A stretch of 16,778 bases of DNA from Flavobacteriaceae bacterium (GTDB taxonomy: Bacteria > Bacteroidota > Bacteroidia > Flavobacteriales > Flavobacteriaceae): contig JABSPN010000026.1 in NCBI GenBank assembly GCA_013214425.1, forward strand, positions 1-16,778, written 5' to 3'. Shown here piece by piece: positions 1 through 6,880 of the stretch. The notes below the pieces were generated by a model. That model was not told the origin of the DNA. It did no database searches and saw only the letters and a program-made list of their open reading frames with translations. Within the stretch, counting starts at the first letter, position 1, and every line of letters begins with the position of its first letter. Made by a program: the position numbers and the translations under genes.

Positions 1-837
1 AAGCTTCTTAAAATCCCGATTGGCTCGGTAGTTTCAAAACGAAATGTTGCCTCTTTTAGCTCCATAAAAAGAAAAAATCTGAAACGTGTTATTACCATCT
101 ACTCCAATGTCCTAGAAGGATATAATGCAACTGAAATAGTTGGTAAAATGCAGAGTTTGATGGATGGCTATCAAATTCCAAACACACTTAATTTCAATTT
201 TACAGGAGAACAAGAAGAACAAGCAAAAAATTTGGATTTCTTATCCAGAGCCCTCCTAATAGCTGTTGCCTTAATACTCTTAATCATCGTTGCTCAATTT
301 AACTCAATTTCAAAACCTATCATTATACTTATTGCTATCATACTGAGTTTTATAGGTGTTCTTTTTGGAATTGTTGGTTTTGGTGATGACTTTGTAGTTA
401 TTATGACTATGATGGGTATTATTTCACTTGCAGGAATTGTTGTAAATAATGCCATTGTATTAATGGATTATACTCAACTGCTTATCGATCGTAAAAAAGA
501 GGAACTCGGATTAGAGGAAAGTGCTCTTCTGAGTAGAGAGGAGTATATGACAGCCATCATTGAGGGCGGCAAAGCACGTTTACGTCCTGTTTTACTGACT
601 GCAATAACCACTATTTTAGGGTTAATACCTTTAGCAATTGGGTTCAATTTAGATTTCTTCGGACTATTTACCGAGTTTAATCCAAATATTTATTTTGGAG
701 GAGACAATACTATATTCTGGGAACCCATGTCATGGACAATCATATACGGTCTAACCTTTGCAACGTTTTTAACTTTAGTAATAGTGCCTGTACTATTCTA
801 TCTTTTAAATAGAGCAAAAATTAGATTCGCAGAATAA
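1..837 (+). CDS. RND efflux transporter permease, C-terminal part (5' end outside window)
   Basis: The reading frame is open from base 1, so the gene begins outside the window; the first ATG inside it (148) is not a start. The visible 278 residues are the end of an inner-membrane RND pump (AcrB/HAE1-like family), which exports small molecules using the proton gradient together with a periplasmic adaptor and an outer-membrane channel. A short periplasmic stretch is followed by a dense run of membrane helices (LIAVALILLIIVAQF, IIILIAIILSFIGVLFGIVGF, MMGIISLAGIVVNNAIVLMDY and two more near the end). GIVVNNAIVLMDY and ARLRPVLLTAITTILGLIPLA are family hallmarks. The insertion NPNIYFGGDN before the last helix resembles Bacteroidota members. 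The substrate cannot be inferred. Transcription probably ends at the hairpin directly downstream. Confidence 0.93.
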   Translation, partial: KLLKIPIGSVVSKRNVASFSSIKRKNLKRVITIYSNVLEGYNATEIVGKMQSLMDGYQIPNTLNFNFTGEQEEQAKNLDFLSRALLIAVALILLIIVAQFNSISKPIIILIAIILSFIGVLFGIVGFGDDFVVIMTMMGIISLAGIVVNNAIVLMDYTQLLIDRKKEELGLEESALLSREEYMTAIIEGGKARLRPVLLTAITTILGLIPLAIGFNLDFFGLFTEFNPNIYFGGDNTIFWEPMSWTIIYGLTFATFLTLVIVPVLFYLLNRAKIRFAE

Positions 838-865
838 ATCAAATCAAAAATCCCCCAAACGTAGG

Positions 866-907
866 AAACGCTCTCGATAAAAACATCTGTTTTAGAGAGC
901 GTTTTTG
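866..907 (+). terminator. Rho-independent terminator after the RND pump gene
   Basis: A perfect 10-bp stem, AAACGCTCTC (866-875) with GAGAGCGTTT (895-904), runs straight into a T tract (902-906). The loop contains a second small inverted repeat, AAAACA/TGTTTT, which would extend the hairpin. It separates the pump gene from aspS. Confidence 0.9.
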
Positions 908-953
908 ATTTAGAAGTTTTAGAGTTTTATAGACTAAAACCATTTAATCTTAT

Positions 954-961
954 TAAATTTG
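954..961 (+). promoter_or_regulatory. Probable aspS promoter, -7 box
   Basis: TAAATTTG is an exact match to the Bacteroidota -7 consensus TAnnTTTG and ends 20 bp before the aspS ATG, which implies a 5' leader of roughly 14 nt. No good -33 TTTG was found at the usual spacing, so only the -7 element is claimed. Confidence 0.6.
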
Positions 962-981
962 CAGACTTAAAAATTAGTAAC

Positions 982-2748
982 ATGTACAGAAGTCATAATT
1001 GTGGTGAATTAAGAATAGAAGATGTTAATAAAGAAGTAACATTAGCCGGATGGGTACAACGTGTAAAAGATCGCGGTGTATTAACATGGGTAGTTATTCG
1101 AGATCGTTATGGTATAACGCAATTGTTGTTTGATGAAGAACGTTCACCAAAAGAACTTCTGGAACAATCTAAAACCTTAGGAAGAGAGTTTGTTGTTCAA
1201 GTAAAAGGAACTGTAATTGAACGTGAGTCTAAAACCAAAAATATGGAAACAGGAGATATTGAAATCTTAGTTTCTGAACTAAGGGTATTAAACGAAGCTC
1301 AAACTCCTCCATTTACTATTGAAGATGAAACTGATGGTGGAGAAGAATTACGTATGCAATATCGTTACCTGGATATTCGTCGTAATCCTGTAAAGAACAA
1401 CTTAATGTTTAGACATAGCGTTGCTATGGAAGTGCGTAAATATTTATCAGAAAAAGAATTTATTGAAGTAGAAACACCTTATTTGATCAAGTCTACTCCA
1501 GAAGGAGCTAGAGATTTTGTTGTTCCAAGTAGAATGAACGAAGGTCAGTTTTACGCCTTACCGCAATCACCACAAACATTCAAACAGTTGTTGATGGTTG
1601 GTGGAATGGATAAGTACTTCCAAATTGTTAAGTGTTTTAGAGATGAAGATTTAAGAGCAGATAGACAACCAGAGTTCACGCAGATAGATTGTGAAATGGC
1701 TTTTGTTGATCAAGAAGATATTTTAAATGTATTTGAAGGTTTAACTCGTCATTTACTAAAAGAAGTAAAAGGTGTTGAAATCGATGCTTTCCCAAGAATA
1801 ACTTTTGACGAAGCCATGAAACGTTACGGTAATGACAAGCCAGACATTCGCTTCGGAATGGAATTCGGAGAGTTAAATGCTGTAGCACAACACAAAGACT
1901 TTAATGTATTCAATAGTGCTGAACTTGTTGTAGGAATCGCTGTTCCTGGTGGAGCTTCTTATACCAGAAAAGAAATCGATAAATTAATCGATTGGGTAAA
2001 AAGACCGCAAGTAGGAGCTTTAGGAATGGTTTATGTAAAATGCAATGAAGATGGTTCTTATAAATCCTCAGTAGATAAATTTTACGACCAAGAAGATTTA
2101 GCGAAATGGGTAGAAGTAACTGGAGCAAAAGCTGGTGATTTGATTTGTGTACTTTCCGGAGAAACAAATAAAGTAAGAGCTCAATTAAGTGCTTTAAGAA
2201 TGGAATTAGCAGAACGTTTAGGATTGAGAAATCCTGAAGAATTTGCTCCGTTATGGGTTGTTGATTTCCCATTATTAGAATGGGATGAAGATACAGAGCG
2301 TTACCATGCCATGCACCACCCATTTACTTCACCTAAACCAGAACAAATCCCATTATTGGCCACAGATCCTGGAAATGTAAAAGCCAATGCTTACGATTTA
2401 GTCCTAAATGGAAATGAAATTGGTGGGGGGTCAATCAGAATTCACGACAAAAAAATTCAAGCCATGATGTTTGATTACTTGGGCTTTACTCCGGAAGAGG
2501 CCAAAGCGCAGTTTGGATTCTTGATGGATGCTTTCCAATATGGAGCACCTCCTCACGGCGGAATTGCTTTTGGCTTTGATAGACTAGTTGCTATTCTAGG
2601 CGGACAAGAAACCATTAGAGACTTTATTGCTTTCCCTAAAAACAATTCTGGTAGAGATGTGATGATCGATGCTCCTGCTAATATTGATGAAATGCAATTA
2701 AAAGAATTGAACATCGAATTATTAGTTTCAGAAAGTGCTGAATCGTGA
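982..2748 (+). CDS. aspS: Aspartyl-tRNA synthetase
   Basis: This cytoplasmic class II aminoacyl-tRNA synthetase charges tRNA-Asp with aspartate using ATP. At 588 residues it has the usual bacterial length. The N-terminal OB-fold anticodon-binding domain (about 1-105) includes LAGWVQRVKDRG. The catalytic domain shows motif 1 around FIEVETP (160-166), motif 2 around FRDEDLRADRQPEFTQID (219-236) and motif 3 GGIAFGFDRLVAILGG (526-541). The bacterial insertion (GAD) domain lies between motifs 2 and 3, about 290-420. The start is the first ATG, 20 bp after a consensus -7 box, and no Shine-Dalgarno sequence is present, as is normal in this phylum. The stop overlaps the GTG start of the next gene by 4 bp, so the two are probably cotranscribed and translationally coupled. 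Whether the enzyme is discriminating or non-discriminating was not judged. Confidence 0.97.
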   Translation: MYRSHNCGELRIEDVNKEVTLAGWVQRVKDRGVLTWVVIRDRYGITQLLFDEERSPKELLEQSKTLGREFVVQVKGTVIERESKTKNMETGDIEILVSELRVLNEAQTPPFTIEDETDGGEELRMQYRYLDIRRNPVKNNLMFRHSVAMEVRKYLSEKEFIEVETPYLIKSTPEGARDFVVPSRMNEGQFYALPQSPQTFKQLLMVGGMDKYFQIVKCFRDEDLRADRQPEFTQIDCEMAFVDQEDILNVFEGLTRHLLKEVKGVEIDAFPRITFDEAMKRYGNDKPDIRFGMEFGELNAVAQHKDFNVFNSAELVVGIAVPGGASYTRKEIDKLIDWVKRPQVGALGMVYVKCNEDGSYKSSVDKFYDQEDLAKWVEVTGAKAGDLICVLSGETNKVRAQLSALRMELAERLGLRNPEEFAPLWVVDFPLLEWDEDTERYHAMHHPFTSPKPEQIPLLATDPGNVKANAYDLVLNGNEIGGGSIRIHDKKIQAMMFDYLGFTPEEAKAQFGFLMDAFQYGAPPHGGIAFGFDRLVAILGGQETIRDFIAFPKNNSGRDVMIDAPANIDEMQLKELNIELLVSESAES

Positions 2749-2990
2749 GAATTATATTAATCATAGTGTTTTTAGCTGCTATTTGTAGCATTATTTATGG
2801 GTTTTCAATAACCACTCCAAACGACGTGTCTGGTGATAAGTTTATTGGCTTAGGTACTTTAGGGTTGTTTTTTGTCTGGATGCCTTTATTTATCTACCAT
2901 CGCTACAGAGGAAAAAGTGTTAAAAAATACATGATTACCGACGAAACTTTTAAGAAAATTAAAGACGAAGCAGAGACATTTTTAGATTAA
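2745..2990 (+). CDS. Small hypothetical two-helix membrane protein
   Basis: The function is not recognised. This 81-residue protein has a hydrophobic segment at about 3-22 (IILIIVFLAAICSIIYGFSI) and another at about 33-54 (around LGTLGLFFVWMPLFIYH). A basic patch, RYRGKSVKKY, follows the second helix, and an acidic tail ends KDEAETFLD. This suggests an inner-membrane protein with a short cytoplasmic C-terminus. Translation starts at a GTG inside the aspS stop region (GTGA, 2745-2748), an arrangement typical of translational coupling. No ATG start precedes the first helix, which supports the GTG. The coupling to aspS may be positional rather than functional. Confidence 0.75.
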   Translation: MRIILIIVFLAAICSIIYGFSITTPNDVSGDKFIGLGTLGLFFVWMPLFIYHRYRGKSVKKYMITDETFKKIKDEAETFLD

Positions 2991-3033
2991 GAAATGATTA
3001 AAAAGTCTCTTAATTCATAGGCTTTATTAATAA

Positions 3034-3062
3034 TTGACTACCTTTACCGCAATTATTATACA
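3034..3062 (+). promoter_or_regulatory. Possible promoter of the cold-shock gene
   Basis: TTGACT (3034-3039), a 17-bp spacer and TATACA (3057-3062) match the sigma70 -35/-10 pattern. An overlapping TACATTTT (3059-3066) is a near match to the Bacteroidota -7 box. Either reading puts the transcript start at or just after the ATG at 3069, which would make the mRNA leaderless. The match may be chance in A+T-rich DNA. Confidence 0.35.
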
Positions 3063-3068
3063 TTTTTA

Positions 3069-3266
3069 ATGACAGGTACAGTTAAATTTTTCAATGAATC
3101 AAAAGGATTTGGATTCATTGTTAGCGATGACACAGGAGAAGATATTTTTGTGCACATCAGTGGAATTAAAAGCGGAGAAGCTTTGAACCAAGGAGATAAA
3201 GTTGAATACATTTTACAAGAAGGAAGAAAAGGTACAGTTGCTGCTGAAGTAACAGTGATTGGATAA
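3069..3266 (+). CDS. Cold-shock domain protein (CspA family)
   Basis: This is a 65-residue single cold-shock domain, an OB-fold that binds single-stranded RNA or DNA and is thought to act as an RNA chaperone in the cytoplasm. Both nucleic-acid-binding motifs are intact: RNP1 KGFGFI at 12-17 and RNP2 in DIFVHIS at 25-31. The length and the N-terminus MTGTVKFFNE match the family, so the ATG is secure. The gene stands alone, 78 bp after the preceding gene and followed by a strong terminator, so it is probably monocistronic. Cold induction is not shown by anything in the sequence, since many family members are constitutive. Confidence 0.95.
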   Translation: MTGTVKFFNESKGFGFIVSDDTGEDIFVHISGIKSGEALNQGDKVEYILQEGRKGTVAAEVTVIG

Positions 3267-3290
3267 AAATATATTCTATTTTACAACACA

Positions 3291-3318
3291 AGTCCGATGA
3301 TATCATCGGGCTTTTTTG
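3291..3318 (+). terminator. Rho-independent terminator after the cold-shock gene
   Basis: AGTCCGATGA pairs with TATCATCGGGCT (one T-G wobble), giving a stem from 3291 to 3312. It includes the perfect palindrome CCGATGATATCATCGG and is followed by a run of T (3312-3317). It lies 25 bp after the stop codon. Confidence 0.9.
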
Positions 3319-3339
3319 TTTGTTACCTGTCACGATTTA

Positions 3340-3549
3340 TCATAGACATTTCGACTATCCCTATACTTTGAAGCTTCCCGTCTTCGCTGTAGTAGTTCAG
3401 CTACAAAGGCTGGAAAGCGACACATGTACTCTCAAAGTGAAAATCGGATACTTCACTAAAACTTAAGAATTCGATTAGCTGTTACACTCCCCTCTTAAGA
3501 GGAGCTGGAGATGTGTTAGCAAGATCTTTCGACTTCGCTCAAGGTAACG
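3340..3549. repeat. Non-coding stretch resembling decayed intergenic repeats
   Basis: No supportable reading frame lies here. The right end holds a palindrome, CCTCTTAAGAGG (3491-3502), followed by GGAGATGTG-like sequence and TTTCGACTTCGCTCAAGGTA (3528-3547). Strings of this last kind resemble short repeats scattered between genes in many flavobacterial genomes; that comparison is from memory and untested. A second TTTCGACT (3350-3357) and a short inverted repeat TGTAG/CTACA near 3390-3412 suggest a second, more decayed copy. The downstream tadA stop lies at the right edge. No T tract follows the palindrome on the minus strand, so it is a poor tadA terminator. Confidence 0.4.
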
Positions 3550-3550
3550 A

Positions 3551-4000
3551 TTAATTCAAATTCCTCTGTTGAATAAAAAATCTTTTGATGATTTCACTAC
3601 ATTCTTGCTCCAATACTCCACCGGTCATTTCTGTTTTAGGATGTAATTTTGTATTGAGATGGATACAACCTCTTTCGTGATCTCTTGCGCCATATACAAT
3701 TTTTGATATCTGACTCCAATACAGAGCGCCTGCACACATCTGACAAGGCTCTAAAGTCACATACATAGTACATTTTTTAAGGTATTTCCCTCCTAAAAAG
3801 TCAGCGGCAGAAGTAATGGCTTGCATTTCAGCATGTGCTGTGACATCATTTAAGGTTTCGGTTAAGTTATGCGCTCTGGCAATGATCTTATTATCAATAA
3901 CGACTATCGCTCCCACTGGCACTTCTCCTCTATCAAAAGCTGCTTGAGCTTCCTGAAGTGCTTTTTTCATGAAATAATCATCCGAAAATATATTTTCCAT
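3551..4000 (-). CDS. tadA: tRNA-specific adenosine deaminase (tRNA A34 to I34)
   Basis: This zinc-dependent cytoplasmic enzyme deaminates the wobble adenosine of tRNA-Arg(ACG) to inosine, so that one tRNA reads three arginine codons. At 149 residues it is the normal length. The deaminase zinc site is complete: H56-A-E58 in TAHAEMQAI, where the glutamate is the proton shuttle, and P85-C86-x-x-C89 in LEPCQMCAGAL. EVPVGAIVV near 26-34 is the conserved first strand. The family also includes guanine deaminases, but VPVGA, the HAE context and QMCAGAL fit TadA best. It is divergent from dxs, with its own -7 box 5-12 bp before the ATG. The last residues run into the repeat-like stretch downstream. 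Confidence 0.92.
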   Translation of the reverse strand: MENIFSDDYFMKKALQEAQAAFDRGEVPVGAIVVIDNKIIARAHNLTETLNDVTAHAEMQAITSAADFLGGKYLKKCTMYVTLEPCQMCAGALYWSQISKIVYGARDHERGCIHLNTKLHPKTEMTGGVLEQECSEIIKRFFIQQRNLN

Positions 4001-4004
4001 AAGC

Positions 4005-4012
4005 CAAATTTA
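4005..4012 (-). promoter_or_regulatory. Probable tadA promoter, -7 box
   Basis: Read on the minus strand this is TAAATTTG, an exact TAnnTTTG match, ending only 4 bp before the tadA ATG at 4000. The transcript would have almost no leader, as the start site would fall at or near the ATG. Confidence 0.45.
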
Positions 4013-4026
4013 CAATATGAATATGT

Positions 4027-4034
4027 TATTTTTG
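4027..4034 (+). promoter_or_regulatory. Probable dxs promoter, -7 box
   Basis: TATTTTTG is an exact match to TAnnTTTG, ending 23 bp before the dxs GTG. The region upstream, where a -33 box would sit, overlaps the tadA promoter and start codon, so the two divergent promoters share about 35 bp. Confidence 0.55.
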
Positions 4035-4057
4035 CCTAAATTAATTAATAAATCACC

Positions 4058-5836
4058 GTGTCTCAACAATTCCTGAAAGACATACAGAATCCGAAAGACT
4101 TAAGAAGACTATCAGAAAATCAATTGCCTGATCTTGCTAAAGAACTCAGAGAGTTTATTATTGATATTGTCGCCACTAAAGAAGGACACTTAGGAGCGAG
4201 TCTCGGCGTTACTGAATTGACGATAGCGCTACATTATCTTTTTGACACACCCAATGATCTTTTAGTTTGGGATGTTGGACATCAAGCTTACGGACACAAA
4301 ATCTTAACTGAACGAAAGAATATCTTTCACACCAATAGGCAGCTCAATGGTATTTCAGGCTTTCCAAAAAGAGAGGAAAGTATTTATGATACGTTCGGGG
4401 TAGGGCATTCTTCTACTTCTATTTCTGCAGCTTTAGGAATGGCTATTGCTTCTAACCTGAAAGGAGAGACGAAAAAACATCATATCGCAGTGATTGGCGA
4501 TGCTTCTATTGCCAGCGGAATGGCTTTTGAAGCTTTAAATCACGCTGGTGTATCTAAAGCAAACTTATTAGTGATACTGAATGATAACGCCATTGGAATT
4601 GACCCAAGTGTAGGAGCTTTAAAAAACTATTTAACTGGAATCAAAAAAGGAGAAGCCAATCATCAACACAATATTTTTGAAGCTTTAAACTTTGAGTATT
4701 CTGGTCCGGTTGACGGTCATGATTTTGATGCATTACTTTCAGAATTAAAACGCTTGAAAGAAATTTCAGGACCTAAATTCCTTCATGTAATCACTACAAA
4801 AGGGAAGGGGTTAAAAAAAGCAGAGGAAGATCAGGTGCGTTATCATGCGCCAGGAAAATTCGACAAAATTTCAGGAGAAATCACTCCAAAAAACACAAAG
4901 CATTTAGCACCTAAATATCAGGATGTATTTGGAAAAACAATTGTAGAATTAGCGAAACAAAACGAGCGTATTGTTGGTATCACACCTGCTATGCCTTCGG
5001 GTAGCTCACTCAAATTCATGATGGATGAAATTCCTGAACGCTCTTTTGATGTCGGTATTGCAGAACAACATGCAGTTACTTTAGCTGCAGGTATGGCAAC
5101 CCAAGATTTGATTCCATTTTGTAATATTTATTCTACGTTTTTACAAAGAGCATATGATCAGGTTATCCATGATGTTGCCTTGCAAAAACTACCTGTTATT
5201 TTTTGCTTAGACAGAGCAGGATTAGTTGGTGAAGACGGCGCCACACACCATGGAAATTTTGATTTAGCCTATTTAAGGTGTATTCCTAACTTGACCATTT
5301 TTGCTCCAATTAATGAAATCGAGTTACGCAATATCATGTATACTGCTCAATTAGGTTTAACGGCGCCTATCGCTATTCGGTATCCAAGAGGAAGAGGTGT
5401 GACTTTAGATTGGCAACAACCATTTTCTAAAATGGAAATTGGCAAAGGTGAATGCTTAAGGAAAGGAAAGGACATTGCTATTCTTTCCATTGGCCATATA
5501 GGCAATCTTATTCCTGATTTAATAAATGAACTTGATGGTCAATTTTCGAAAAAAATCGGTCATTATAACATGCGTTTTATAAAACCTTTAGATAATGGGT
5601 TATTGCATAAAGTTTTCAAGCAGTACGCTCATATTATTACGCTAGAAGACGGGACTATAAAAGGTGGTTTAGGAAGTGCTGTTACTGAATTCGCTTCCGA
5701 ATACAATTATACCAATTCAATTCATATCAAAGGGATTCCTGATACGTTTATTGAGCAGGGTAAAAAAAAGGAATTGTTTGAACAAATTGGGCTAACAGTT
5801 CAAGGATTGCAAACCTTTATTAAAAATATTGACTAA
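4058..5836 (+). CDS. dxs: 1-deoxy-D-xylulose-5-phosphate synthase
   Basis: The enzyme condenses pyruvate and glyceraldehyde-3-phosphate with thiamine diphosphate, the first step of the MEP route to isoprenoid precursors. At 592 residues it is slightly shorter than the roughly 620 of E. coli. The order is a TPP-binding pyrimidine-type N-terminal domain, a central transketolase domain and a C-terminal transketolase domain. Catalytic positions are present: H44 in GHLGASLG, E336 in GIAEQHAV, and D393 and H397 in VGEDGATHHG. The thiamine diphosphate motif reads GDAS (147-150) rather than the common GDG, with the closing NDN at 175-177. The start is a GTG just upstream of the conserved region. No ATG occurs before residue 128, and a -7 box sits 23 bp before the GTG. 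No terminator was seen; the stop lies 2 bp from the convergent fragment at 5839. Confidence 0.95.
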   Translation: MSQQFLKDIQNPKDLRRLSENQLPDLAKELREFIIDIVATKEGHLGASLGVTELTIALHYLFDTPNDLLVWDVGHQAYGHKILTERKNIFHTNRQLNGISGFPKREESIYDTFGVGHSSTSISAALGMAIASNLKGETKKHHIAVIGDASIASGMAFEALNHAGVSKANLLVILNDNAIGIDPSVGALKNYLTGIKKGEANHQHNIFEALNFEYSGPVDGHDFDALLSELKRLKEISGPKFLHVITTKGKGLKKAEEDQVRYHAPGKFDKISGEITPKNTKHLAPKYQDVFGKTIVELAKQNERIVGITPAMPSGSSLKFMMDEIPERSFDVGIAEQHAVTLAAGMATQDLIPFCNIYSTFLQRAYDQVIHDVALQKLPVIFCLDRAGLVGEDGATHHGNFDLAYLRCIPNLTIFAPINEIELRNIMYTAQLGLTAPIAIRYPRGRGVTLDWQQPFSKMEIGKGECLRKGKDIAILSIGHIGNLIPDLINELDGQFSKKIGHYNMRFIKPLDNGLLHKVFKQYAHIITLEDGTIKGGLGSAVTEFASEYNYTNSIHIKGIPDTFIEQGKKKELFEQIGLTVQGLQTFIKNID

Positions 5837-5838
5837 TT

Positions 5839-6039
5839 TTATAAATCTTCTTTCCTGAGCTGAACCATCTGAATAATAAGGTCTTTAGGCAAAGGCTTAT
5901 TAAGAGGTAATTGAATAGAGCCTTTCCCAGTTTTATATTCCTTAAGTTCTTCTGAAAAATTCTCTACGGTAGTTAGAAAGGGACTAAGACTAACATGCTT
6001 GGTTGAACCCGCCATCATAATCTGCTGTTCCTTCTTCAC
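5839..6039 (-). pseudogene. DUF1801-like protein, C-terminal fragment
   Basis: The 66 codons carry a recognisable C-terminal half of a small DUF1801 (YdhG-like) protein: KHVSLSPF, then FSEELKEYKTGKGSIQLPL and NKPLPKDLIIQMVQLR. The N-terminal half of the domain is absent. The frame is closed by a stop 39 bp upstream of the GTG, and the upstream sequence belongs to another broken gene. A short functional protein from the GTG is possible but unlikely, because about half of the fold is missing. It is convergent with dxs, with stop codons 2 bp apart. Family recognition is from memory of the motif; the role of DUF1801 proteins is not settled. Confidence 0.6.
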
Positions 6040-6059
6040 TCCTGATGTATATTGCGAAC

Positions 6060-6545
6060 CTATTGAGCGATCTGTGGTTTAGGTAGCTGTATTTTTTTGA
6101 CTAATTTGATTCTTACAAGTTGATAAATCACGTTCTTCATTAATAGCAAAAGTTCTCATGAGAGTACCCCACAATCTGTTGGATTATCATATAATATCCA
6201 GATGGCAAAGAGAAATTTCTTATTGGGTTGAATCGTTATTTGAAATTATGTCTATATCATAGAATCAGGTAGCTTCTGCAACATCTTTTCAGTAATATCA
6301 ACATTCTCTAAAGCCCATTCTTTAGGTAATGGCATGATCTTAAACTTCTCATCAATTTGCTTTGGTTAATTGTATTTCTTAGAAAAAGTAATGCTAAGTT
6401 GGACAGGCACAGTTGTGTCATCACTAATCATAATAGGCATATATGGTAAACTATAATTATGCCCGGTGGGGTCATGAAAACTTACTCTGCGATTGATCTC
6501 GTTTTTAATCATAATCCAAGCAATCCATCCTGTAACAACAAACAT
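6060..6545 (-). pseudogene. Broken gene for an unrecognised small membrane-anchored protein
   Basis: Read on the minus strand from the ATG at 6545, a protein-like frame opens with a membrane helix (MFVVTGWIAWIMIK). It continues RRVSFHDPTGHNYSLPYMPI and MISDDTTVPVQLSITFSKKYN, then meets TAA at a position one base from TAT (tyrosine). The same frame resumes with IDEKFKIMPLPKEWALENVD, meets TAG and TAA, and resumes again with QPNKKFLFAIWILYDNPTD. After that the frame shifts at least once; candidate pieces are FAINEERDLSTCKNQIS and KKIQLPKPQIAQ, the latter ending in TAG at 6060. Coding-like composition across nonsense and frameshift lesions shows a recently broken gene. The family was not recognised; the left boundary is approximate. 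Confidence 0.6.
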
Positions 6546-6600
6546 GATGACTTCCCAAATACAATTTCTTCCAATCGTGTAGCCTGAAGTATCTTTATAC

Positions 6601-6877
6601 AGGAAGGATTAATTTTATACTTGCCAGATTTAATGACACTTCTTTTGTAGCTCATCATTTCTGATACTTCTCAAAAGTTGACAGTATCTGTTAGTTGCTT
6701 ATTGGTATATAGAATACCTACTAAATCTTGAAATGATGAATTGATGGAAATATACACAATGTCATATTCCAAATTTTCAGGAACATTTGGCTACATTATT
6801 CTTATGTATTTACAATAAGCAAATGCTGTTCCTATGATGCCAAAAGTTAGAACTATCTACAATACCCTTTTCATCAT
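6601..6877 (-). pseudogene. mltG: mltG-like endolytic transglycosylase, N-terminal fragment with nonsense mutations
   Basis: Intact MltG (YceG) is an inner-membrane lytic transglycosylase that cleaves nascent peptidoglycan. Here the frame from ATGATG (6877) reads MMKRVL, TAG, a membrane helix IVLTFGIIGTAFAYCKY, TAG, PNVPENLEYDIVYISINSSF, QDLVGILYTNKQLTDTVNF, TGA, EVSEMMSYKRSVIKSGKYKI, NPSC. The run of a YIP-S-SF-like stretch, LL-D-SF-like stretch and IKSGKYKI matches the N-terminal LysM-like region of MltG in Bacteroidota. Three stops interrupt one unshifted frame; the TGA falls where tryptophan (TGG) is common. The catalytic domain is missing: similarity ends near 6601. The start is only 3 bp after the stop of the upstream VPS10-like gene on the same strand. 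Family assignment is from memory. Confidence 0.6.
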
Positions 6878-6880
6878 TTT

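Noticed and set aside
1676..2323. Minus-strand open frames inside aspS
   Set aside because: They are leucine-rich antisense shadows of a conserved gene.
2985..3016. Weak inverted repeat GATTAAGA/TCTTAATTC after the small membrane protein gene as a terminator
   Set aside because: The stem is short and A+T-rich, and no T tract follows.
5839..6880. Insertion sequence as the cause of the broken genes
   Set aside because: No transposase remnant, terminal inverted repeat or target-site duplication could be seen.
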